The position numbers and the translations under genes are program-made. Shown one piece after another: positions 29,836 to 35,960 of a stretch of DNA of 35,960 nucleotides; within the stretch, counting starts at the first letter, position 1; every line of letters begins with the position of its first letter. The notes beneath the pieces are model-generated. The model saw only the letters and a list, made by a program, of their open reading frames with translations, was not told where the DNA came from and ran no database searches. Source of the stretch: Phycisphaerales bacterium (lineage in GTDB: Bacteria; Planctomycetota; Phycisphaerae; Tepidisphaerales; Tepidisphaeraceae); the NCBI GenBank assembly GCA_028291615.1, contig JAQGHM010000081.1, forward strand, positions 1-35,960, read 5' to 3'.

Positions 29836-30459
29836 CTACAAATGTTCCTTCAGCATCTCTTTCAATTTCTTCCGACCCTGAAACACGTGCCACTTCACCG
29901 CCTCCACGCTGCATTCCAGCGTCTCGGCAACCTGCTTCTGCGGCATCTCTTCGATCGTAAACATCACGATCGCCAGCCGCTGTTTCTCCGGAAGCTGGCT
30001 TAGCGCCTCCTGGAGCTTGCGACCCATCTCTTCGCTCTCCAGCCGCCGCAACGGATTACCCGATTGCGCCATCCAGTCGCTTCCGCTCCCGTTCGACGTC
30101 GATGGCTCGTTCGTCCCCAGCAAATCGTCCAGCGGAAGCTGCTGCTTGTTCTTGCGCCCGCGCCGAAAGTTCAGCGACAAGTTCGACACGATCCGCATCA
30201 GCCATCCGCCAAATGCTTCAGGCTTCTGCAGCGTCCCCAGACTTGTGAACGCCTTCAAAAATGCGTCCTGCGTCACCTCCAATGCGTCCTGGCTGTTGCC
30301 CAACAGGCGATATGAAACGGCCACAGCCTGACGCTGATACCGTTCGATGAGCTGGTCGAAGGCTTTGCGGTCGCCTTCGTTGGTCCGGATGACCAGTTGC
30401 CCATCCGTTGGAGCGGCGTCATCCAGTGCTCGGGTTGGCTGCTTCGCCTGGGGCTCCAT
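29836..30459 (-). CDS. ECF-type RNA polymerase sigma factor
   Basis: The 207-residue protein has sigma region 2 (FDQLIERYQRQAVAVSYRLLGNSQDALEVTQDAF and GGWLMRIVSNLSLNF) and region 4 with a helix-turn-helix (LPEKQRLAIVMFTIEEMPQKQVAETL and VKWHVFQGRKKLKEML). A longer Ser/Asn/Gly linker of about 40 residues joins them. Region 3 is absent, as in all ECF factors. It directs RNA polymerase to a small regulon, often its own operon. It is the first gene of the three-gene operon with the anti-sigma factor and the STN protein. No autoregulated promoter motif could be recognised upstream. Confidence 0.93.
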   Translation of the reverse strand: MEPQAKQPTRALDDAAPTDGQLVIRTNEGDRKAFDQLIERYQRQAVAVSYRLLGNSQDALEVTQDAFLKAFTSLGTLQKPEAFGGWLMRIVSNLSLNFRRGRKNKQQLPLDDLLGTNEPSTSNGSGSDWMAQSGNPLRRLESEEMGRKLQEALSQLPEKQRLAIVMFTIEEMPQKQVAETLECSVEAVKWHVFQGRKKLKEMLKEHL

Positions 30460-30578
30460 AATTCAGGACACCGCTGCCGGGGTGAAGGTTAGGCGGCAAT
30501 TCGCCCGATTGTAACATCCCTCAACGCAAGGGGTAAGGGGAAGACTCATGCCCCGCTTATCAGCCTTAAATACAGGAT

Positions 30579-31379
30579 TTATCGCACCTGTGTGAGCAGG
30601 CTCCTGCAATAATCGCCCACCACCCGCGCGATCTCCTGCGGGTCCGCTGAACCGGCCTGCGTGATCTTTTTGACGATCGCGCTGCCCACGATTGCACCAT
30701 CCGCCACCGGAGCGAGCTGAGCCAAATGCTCCGGCTTGGAGATGCCAAAGCCCACGCAAACCGGACGGCGGGTCATGCCGCGAAGTTGCCGGAGGTTGCT
30801 CTCGATGTTGTCCGGTAGCCGGTCGCGCTCGCCGGTGATTCCGGAGACGGAAAGGTAGTAGATGAAGCCGTTGCTCAGATCAGCGATCTCTTTGCGCCGT
30901 TTTTCAGAAGTTGTGGGCGCCACCAAGAGCGTGGTGGAAAGCCCCGCCGCCTGCACCTTGGCGCAAACCGCCGCAGCCTCGGGAGGCGGCAGATCCGGAA
31001 GGATCAAGCCATCGAAACCAGCCTTGCGCGCGTCGGCGGCGAAGCGCTCCAGGCCATAGCGATAGACGATGCTATAGCTGACCATCGCCACCAGCGGGAT
31101 CGACACCTTCGCGCGCGCGGAGCGCACCATGTCGAAGACTTCCGCCAGCTTTAACCCCTTCGCCAGCGCCGCCGTAAACGCCGCCTGGATCGTCGGCCCA
31201 TCGGCGATCGGGTCGGAGAACGGAATGCCGATCTCGATCAGGTTCGCGCCGGCTTGTTCCATGGCCGGGAGTAGCGCCGCGGTGATAGCCAGATCCGGAT
31301 ATCCCGCGGGGATAAACGGCATCAGCGCCAACTGCTTTTTTTCCCGCAAGGCGGCGAATGTGGAATCGATGTTGCCCAT
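30579..31379 (-). CDS. trpA: Tryptophan synthase alpha subunit
   Basis: TrpA cleaves indole-3-glycerol phosphate to indole and glyceraldehyde 3-phosphate; indole passes to TrpB. From ATG 31379 (266 residues) the catalytic residues fall at Glu49 (LIEIGIPFSDP) and Asp60, the same numbers as in Escherichia coli, which supports this start. Other family blocks are MPFIPAGYPDL, GFDGLILPDLPPPEA and YYLSVSGITGER. A TTG at 31418 would add 13 residues but overlaps the promoter. trpB is not in the window, although the upstream neighbour is unrelated, so trpA is transcribed separately. Confidence 0.96.
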   Translation of the reverse strand: MGNIDSTFAALREKKQLALMPFIPAGYPDLAITAALLPAMEQAGANLIEIGIPFSDPIADGPTIQAAFTAALAKGLKLAEVFDMVRSARAKVSIPLVAMVSYSIVYRYGLERFAADARKAGFDGLILPDLPPPEAAAVCAKVQAAGLSTTLLVAPTTSEKRRKEIADLSNGFIYYLSVSGITGERDRLPDNIESNLRQLRGMTRRPVCVGFGISKPEHLAQLAPVADGAIVGSAIVKKITQAGSADPQEIARVVGDYCRSLLTQVR

Positions 31380-31390
31380 GTGAGCGGGCG

Positions 31391-31418
31391 ATGATACGGC
31401 GGGCGCGGAGGCGGTCAA
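31391..31418 (-). promoter_or_regulatory. Sigma70-type promoter for trpA, near-leaderless
   Basis: On the minus strand TTGACC (31418-31413) and TATCAT (31396-31391) are separated by 16 bases. The ATG lies 11 bases after the -10 box, so an mRNA starting seven bases after that box would have a leader of only about four or five bases. No ribosome-binding site precedes the ATG, which fits leaderless or near-leaderless initiation. Confidence 0.65.
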
Positions 31419-31447
31419 GCAACACGCTGTAGCGTGATGAGACTCAC

Positions 31448-33706
31448 TTATTGCGGACGAGGCTTGATCCCCCGCACCTCGCCCCGCCTTGCCAAAATAG
31501 CATCCGCCTTCAGCTTCACCTGCAAGAGCAACCCCTTCCCGTCGCTGCCCTGCGTTTGAAGCAGCAGCGTCTCCTTATCGATCACGCGCTGGGCCTGCGG
31601 GTTTTCAATCTGCAGGTCGCCAAGCAGCTTACCGCTCTCCGTGTCGATCAGCGCCCGACCCAGCAGCAGCCATGTGTTTGCATCCACGTAATCCAGCGTC
31701 CGCCCGCTGAAATCGCTCGCTGCCCCCGCCGGGTATGGGAGCGTCCGATACGCATGCTCGTGCAAAAGGAACGCATCCCCCGTGCGAAAGCTATACATCA
31801 CGCCCTTGCCGCTCACTTCGAAATAGGACGCCATCGTCGCCCCACCCTGGCCGTAAGCTACACCCGTCGGCGGAGCCCACGTGCTCAGCGAAACCCAAAG
31901 CGTCCTGAGCTCAGATTTCCGCGTCGAGGTCAGGTCCCACAGGTCGATCCCGCCCTTCTCATTCAAAAACGCCGCCACTCCCAACTGCCGCCCGTCCGGG
32001 CTGATTGACGGATTGCAAGGCGAATGTTCGAACGCCTTGAGCCGCAGGAACACCACGGTCTGCGGCGTGGCCGCCTTGGTGTTGATCACCTCGATGTCAG
32101 GTTGATTGCGCTTGTTCCAAAGCAGGACCAGCGAATCGTTCCATCCGAACCCGAGCAATTCCGGTACGCCGCGCGTCGGGTCGAGCGGCACGATCTTGGT
32201 TTCCTTATTCGTCGGCGTGTTCCACAACTGCACCGCCAGCTTGGGGAACGAGACCAGCCGCGCCAACGTCTCGCCGTTGGCGGAAAGGCAGTAGTGCTGC
32301 GGCACGCCGGTTTCGACTTCGAATTTCGTCTCCCCTTTCTTTACCAGCGGGCTGCCGGAGAAGAATTGCACCGACTCTCCGGTCGCATCACTGGTGATCG
32401 CCGCCGCGACGTTGCCCGCGCCGGGCGTGAAGACCACCCGGGTGGATTTTTCCAATTCCGCAATGACGGAAATTTTCGCGACCAGGGGCGACGTGGGTTC
32501 GGTCACATCGACCGTGTGCGTTGCGGTGGGCGCAGTTTGGGTGGTCAGGACCGACCGCGCGGTATTTTTTACCACCGGCGGGATGACCGGCGCGGTGGTC
32601 GTGGCTGTGGTGTCCGGAGACGGCACGATCGGCTCGGTCGTCTTGGGCACGTCGATCATGATCGTGGAGTTTGCCGGCTTGGTCGTCCCGCTTTCCTGGG
32701 TCGCAGGCTGGGTATCGGGAACGTTCAGGGCCACCGTGGGCTTACGCGGTTTGATCTCAGGACCGGTGCCGATCGGCACGTCCCAGTCGAACGGACCCAT
32801 CGGGCTGCTCGCGAACTGATTGGTCCCCGAGCGACGGGCGACGGCGGCGAACACCGAGTTGATTCCCAGCAGCCCAACGTAAGCGATCGCAACCGATAGT
32901 ACGAACGCGCTGGCCGTCCTGACCATCGTCGTGTTCATCTCCGGCGCCTGGATGCGAAAGAGGAACCAGACCGCTCCGCAAGCCATCGCAACACCCAGGC
33001 AGGCGCCGAAAATCAGCACGCTGGTGCTGCCACTGGCCTGCCACAATGCCACCGGAACCGTGAAGGCGAGCGTGAAGGCCGCAAAGGCGCGGAGGGTAGG
33101 CGTGGGCGGAAGCATGAAGCGATGCTTGCGACCTGCCGAGCGGATCGCCAAATATCCCAACGGGAACATCACGCCCGCGCACAGGGTCATGAACACCACA
33201 AACCGCACCAGCCCAACCCAGCCAAAGTCGGTGGTGTTGTATTTGAATGCAGCAAGACTCAACCACCCCAACCCGATCACGATCAGGAACAGCGGGGCCA
33301 TGCGGTCTAGCGCATCGGCGCCGGGGAAGTCCATCGGGACACTGGGGCGGAGCATCACCACCCGCCCGGCGGACTCTGCGAAATCGAGCATTTGCGCGCT
33401 TCCGCTGCGCTCGACCTTGGCGGAAAAGCCCGCGCTGGCATGGCCGAGCTTTCCGGACGAAGCGGCAGCCTTGTTCGACGCCGCCGCGCCGGCAGGTGTC
33501 CGCGACTTGGAGGCGGCGGTCACTGGCGCGCCGAACTCATGGGCCTGCTCCCCCATGGTGGAAAGGCCCGGATCATCCCCTTGCGCAGCGTTGGCGGGGA
33601 TCTCGAAGACCTTTGTGCAATGTTTGCACTTGACCTTTTTCCCCGCCATGGCCGCAGGAGCGTTGTAACGCTTATGGCAATGGATGCATTCGATCGATAT
33701 GGGCAT
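31448..33706 (-). CDS. Zinc-ribbon, multi-pass membrane protein with C-terminal propeller-like domain
   Basis: The 752-residue protein opens with a zinc ribbon (C7-x2-C10 ... C27-x2-C30, in IECIHCHKRYNAPAA and VKCKHCTKVFEIP), a fold common at the N-terminus of planctomycete proteins. A disordered linker follows, then five to six hydrophobic segments (roughly residues 130-290). Next is a Thr/Pro-rich linker, and then a long C-terminal part with WD40-like patterns (LARLVSFPKLAVQLWNTPTNKE, ISPDGRQLGVAAFLNEKGGIDLWDL). It probably sits in the inner membrane with the propeller on one side. GGCGGA precedes the ATG by six bases. No function is known. Confidence 0.75.
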   Translation of the reverse strand: MPISIECIHCHKRYNAPAAMAGKKVKCKHCTKVFEIPANAAQGDDPGLSTMGEQAHEFGAPVTAASKSRTPAGAAASNKAAASSGKLGHASAGFSAKVERSGSAQMLDFAESAGRVVMLRPSVPMDFPGADALDRMAPLFLIVIGLGWLSLAAFKYNTTDFGWVGLVRFVVFMTLCAGVMFPLGYLAIRSAGRKHRFMLPPTPTLRAFAAFTLAFTVPVALWQASGSTSVLIFGACLGVAMACGAVWFLFRIQAPEMNTTMVRTASAFVLSVAIAYVGLLGINSVFAAVARRSGTNQFASSPMGPFDWDVPIGTGPEIKPRKPTVALNVPDTQPATQESGTTKPANSTIMIDVPKTTEPIVPSPDTTATTTAPVIPPVVKNTARSVLTTQTAPTATHTVDVTEPTSPLVAKISVIAELEKSTRVVFTPGAGNVAAAITSDATGESVQFFSGSPLVKKGETKFEVETGVPQHYCLSANGETLARLVSFPKLAVQLWNTPTNKETKIVPLDPTRGVPELLGFGWNDSLVLLWNKRNQPDIEVINTKAATPQTVVFLRLKAFEHSPCNPSISPDGRQLGVAAFLNEKGGIDLWDLTSTRKSELRTLWVSLSTWAPPTGVAYGQGGATMASYFEVSGKGVMYSFRTGDAFLLHEHAYRTLPYPAGAASDFSGRTLDYVDANTWLLLGRALIDTESGKLLGDLQIENPQAQRVIDKETLLLQTQGSDGKGLLLQVKLKADAILARRGEVRGIKPRPQ

Positions 33707-33854
33707 TGCTGTTCCGCCTTTAAACGCCGATGGCGACCGCTCGGTCCCCTTTCGGCAGGAGACGCAGTCTCAGGGATTCCACTGGACAAATCAAGCGCCA
33801 TTGAGACGATTTGGTGACGCAAAAGTTCGTCATTTTTTCACACACTGCCATTCA

Positions 33855-34595
33855 TTATCCGGAAGCAGGCCCCGTAGTTACCGCCACATCCAGCAGGGCG
33901 GCGCGGGTGGCAGCGACCAGCCGAACACTGGTGAAACGATAATCCGCATTACAAACCGGATGCGCGAGGCCGTGAAGTGTTTCAGAAAATGAGCCGTGAA
34001 GCTGAGTCGCAGCGGTTTGGGCGATCAAGGCGGCGGCATTGGCCGGGGTGATGCCGGCGGCCGGTAAGATTTCGATGCGCCCGGCGGCGTGCTGGATCAG
34101 GCGGCGGATGAGGTCGGCCCCCGTAGGGGCGGTCGGCTGCTGCCCTGATGTGAGAATTCGCGTAACGCCACAGTCGATTAGCGAATTCAGCGCGGCCAAC
34201 GGATCGGGTGTCAAATCGAACGCGCGATGAAAAACGACCTGGCAGGATGAGCCAATCTGCCGGAGCAACTCGCTCGTGCGGGGAAGATCGATACTTCGAT
34301 CCCCATTAAGAAAGCCGAATGCCAGCCCACTCGCGCCATGGGCGAGGAGAAAATCCGCATCGCGCTGCATCGTGAGAAACTCCGCAGCGGAATAGACGAA
34401 GCCGCCCGGCCGGGGGCGCAGCATCGCGACGACCGGCAGGGCGACGGCTTCTTTGATTAGATCGAGCGTACCAAGCGAGGGCGTAAGCCCGCCAAGCTCC
34501 AGAGCCGAACTCAATTCCAGGCGATCCGCGCCGCCGGCATGTGCGGCCTGGGCGTCGGCGAGGGTCGAGATTGCGACTTCGATCAGGATCGCCAT
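33855..34595 (-). CDS. cutC: CutC family protein (PF03932)
   Basis: The 246-residue TIM-barrel protein opens with LIEVAISTLADAQAAHAGGADRLELSSALELGGLTPS, the family signature. It contains VVAMLRPRPGGFVYS, GASGLAFGFLNGD, VVFHRAFDLTPDP, RILTSGQ and EILPAAGITPANAAAL. CutC was linked to copper homeostasis in E. coli, but that role has been disputed and the reaction is unknown. Length is typical. It is divergent from the PepSY-like protein gene, with 69 bases between the two starts. Confidence 0.93.
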   Translation of the reverse strand: MAILIEVAISTLADAQAAHAGGADRLELSSALELGGLTPSLGTLDLIKEAVALPVVAMLRPRPGGFVYSAAEFLTMQRDADFLLAHGASGLAFGFLNGDRSIDLPRTSELLRQIGSSCQVVFHRAFDLTPDPLAALNSLIDCGVTRILTSGQQPTAPTGADLIRRLIQHAAGRIEILPAAGITPANAAALIAQTAATQLHGSFSETLHGLAHPVCNADYRFTSVRLVAATRAALLDVAVTTGPASG

Positions 34596-34664
34596 GGCGT
34601 CATCATAATCGCATCATCTGATGGTATTATGCTCGCATTCTCATTTCTCGCGAAAGGAAAAGCC

Positions 34665-35630
34665 ATGACTTCTGCGACTGCGAACATGCGTCTGCTGGTC
34701 ATCACCGCTTTCATTGTCTTCGCCGGGGCTCTTCCCTGCGCTGCGGGGAAGCCGCAGAAGTGGGACGACGTTCCCAAGGCGGTCCAGGAAACGATCCTCA
34801 AAAACGGCGGCGCCGCGGGCGGGCCCGTCGATAAGGAACCGGAAGTGAAGGACGGATTGGCCGTTTACGAAGCCGGCGTGAAGGACAAGGACGGAAACGT
34901 GCGCGATCTGGTCATCACCGCCGACGGCAAGCTCGTCGAGATCAAGACGGACGACGCCGCCGACCTCGCCGACGAGCGCGCCGCCCGAGCCAAGAAGGTG
35001 CTGGCGGGCGTGAAGTTCAGTCACCCGACCGAAATCACCAATCCTTATCTGCCGCTCTCGGCGCTGAAGCAGGACATCCTTGAAGGCATGGAAGACGGCA
35101 AGAAAACCCGCGTCGAGCGCACGGCCAAGCCCGAACTCCACAAGACTTTCAAGATCGGGGATCTGTCCATCGAAGCATTCGTCGTCGAAGACCGCGCCTA
35201 CGAAGACGGCAAGCTCGCCGAGGTGGCGATCGACTACTTCGCCCAGGACGACAACGGCACGGTCTACTACCTCGGCGAGGAAGTGGACGAGTACAAGGAC
35301 GGCAAAATCATCAGCCACGACGGAAGCTGGATGCTCGGCAAAGACACCCCCGTCCCCGGCATCATCATGCCCGCCAAGCTGAAAGTCGGCGACAAGTTCC
35401 GCTCCGAAGACGTCTCAGCCGACATCGGCGAGATCGACGAGGTCATCTCCCTGTCCGAGACGGTGAAAGTTCCCGCTGGCACGTACAAGGACTGCCTGAA
35501 GATCAAGGAGTCGCTCGCGGACGGGACGACGGAGTACAAATATTACGCGAAGGGAATCGGGGCGATCCGCGAGATGCCGCACGATGGGGATGAACTGCTG
35601 ATCTCGCACGAGGCGAAGGTCGCGAAGTAA
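34665..35630 (+). CDS. Secreted protein with PepSY-like N-terminal part
   Basis: 321 residues from ATG 34665, preceded by AAAGGA seven bases away. A signal peptide follows (LLVITAFIVFAGALPCAAG). The frame is open to 34539 but that extension overlaps cutC and is not credible. Residues about 25-90 (VPKAVQETILKNGG, LAVYEAGVKDKDGNVRDLVITADGKLVEI) resemble PepSY-type domains. The rest, with repeated DGKL/EDGK turns and SWMLGKDTPVPGIIMPAKLKVGDKFRSEDV, resembles a beta-rich periplasmic domain of unknown role. It converges on the sterol desaturase-like gene, and the two frames overlap by about 215 bases. Confidence 0.78.
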   Translation: MTSATANMRLLVITAFIVFAGALPCAAGKPQKWDDVPKAVQETILKNGGAAGGPVDKEPEVKDGLAVYEAGVKDKDGNVRDLVITADGKLVEIKTDDAADLADERAARAKKVLAGVKFSHPTEITNPYLPLSALKQDILEGMEDGKKTRVERTAKPELHKTFKIGDLSIEAFVVEDRAYEDGKLAEVAIDYFAQDDNGTVYYLGEEVDEYKDGKIISHDGSWMLGKDTPVPGIIMPAKLKVGDKFRSEDVSADIGEIDEVISLSETVKVPAGTYKDCLKIKESLADGTTEYKYYAKGIGAIREMPHDGDELLISHEAKVAK

Positions 35631-35960
35631 GAGTTGTTTACGCCGTCGAAATGGATGGATCAGCATCGCGAGATAGCCGCCGCGAATCGGCTCAGCGAGG
35701 CCGAGGGATGCCGGCTCGTGATCCGGGCAACGGTAGGTTCCAAAGACCAAATCCATGATCGGTGAGACATTGCCGTAATTGCCGGCGGCGCGGTCGCGGT
35801 CGTGGTGCCAGTGATGGAGTTCCGGAGCGCCAATAAGCATGCGCAGTGGGCCAATCGGCAAGCGCACATTGGAGTGGATAAAGATCGCCCACAACCCCCG
35901 GAAGCCAGCAAACCATGCCAGCGCTGTAATCGGAAACCCCAGCGCGAAGATCGGCAGGTT
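35415..35960 (-). CDS. Fatty acid hydroxylase/sterol desaturase family protein, 3' part (cut by window edge)
   Basis: The frame is open to the last base of the window, so the N-terminus is missing. The visible part has FIHSNVRLPIGPLRMLIGAPELHHWHHDRDRAAGNYGN-type sequence, with the HxxHH-type histidine cluster that binds the di-iron centre. NVSPIMDLVFGTY and PFRRR follow. Relatives usually end soon after PFRR, but here the frame continues for about 70 residues into the antisense of the neighbouring plus-strand gene before a stop at 35415. That tail (rich in Arg/Leu/Val) may not be conserved. The enzyme would hydroxylate or desaturate a lipid in the membrane. Confidence 0.83.
   Translation of the reverse strand, partial: NLPIFALGFPITALAWFAGFRGLWAIFIHSNVRLPIGPLRMLIGAPELHHWHHDRDRAAGNYGNVSPIMDLVFGTYRCPDHEPASLGLAEPIRGGYLAMLIHPFRRRKQLLLRDLRLVRDQQFIPIVRHLADRPDSLRVIFVLRRPVRERLLDLQAVLVRASGNFHRLGQGDDLVDLADVG

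Overview
The window (35,960 bases, GC-rich) looks like chromosomal DNA of a member of the Planctomycetota, possibly Phycisphaerae. The signs are a prepilin-type protein with an H-X9-DG motif, a DUF1501 gene coupled to a large CxxCH cytochrome-like gene, a DUF4838 protein with a Tat-exported amidohydrolase, a TMTC-like membrane/TPR protein, a PQQ-type propeller protein, a CxxC zinc-ribbon membrane protein and several dispersed palindromes. No transposase, phage gene or CRISPR array was seen. The taxonomic call is an inference from gene content.

Layout. 1-531 is the 3' part of RNase III. 538-4206 holds a dispersed palindrome, a pseudopilin, an ATP-grasp protein, pyrE and a secreted FlgO/TolB-like protein. 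4284-6185 holds a thiamine-binding-type protein and a PQQ propeller protein with a 70-residue Gly-rich insert. 6361-13773 is an all-minus-strand block: hom, a Yellow/MRJP lipoprotein, an apgM-family protein (proposed homoserine kinase), a TMTC-like protein and lysC. This puts three steps of the aspartate-to-threonine branch together. A tRNA-Gly(GCC) with its own promoter follows at 13946. 14067-21861 carries export and catabolism genes: the DUF1501/cytochrome pair, a secreted DUF1349-like protein, the Tat amidohydrolase and the DUF4838 protein. 22321-25434 has a FAD oxidoreductase-Rieske fusion convergent with a B12/radical SAM protein.

25610-27617 is the most unusual region. On the minus strand, in order, it contains: a 24-codon leader ORF; a strong intrinsic terminator 35 nt after its stop; tRNA-Gly(GCC); tRNA-Ala(UGC); tRNA-Gln(CUG); tRNA-Gln(UUG); a tRNA-like pair of hairpins; a divergent EF-Tu paralogue; and a tRNA with a GUU (Asn) anticodon and an unusually long variable region. 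The leader peptide contains the ten-residue run NAAQGGNQQN, made only of the four amino acids served by the tRNAs in the cluster. It uses the cognate codon of each tRNA at least twice. The layout is that of a transcription attenuator, here apparently controlling a spare elongation module (EF-Tu plus Gly/Ala/Gln/Asn tRNAs). I know of no described system like this.

27680-35960 holds an ECF sigma factor, an anti-sigma factor and an STN/secretin-like protein in one operon, then trpA (with a promoter giving an almost leaderless mRNA), a zinc-ribbon membrane/propeller protein, cutC, a secreted PepSY-like protein and the 3' part of a fatty acid hydroxylase/sterol desaturase gene cut by the window edge.
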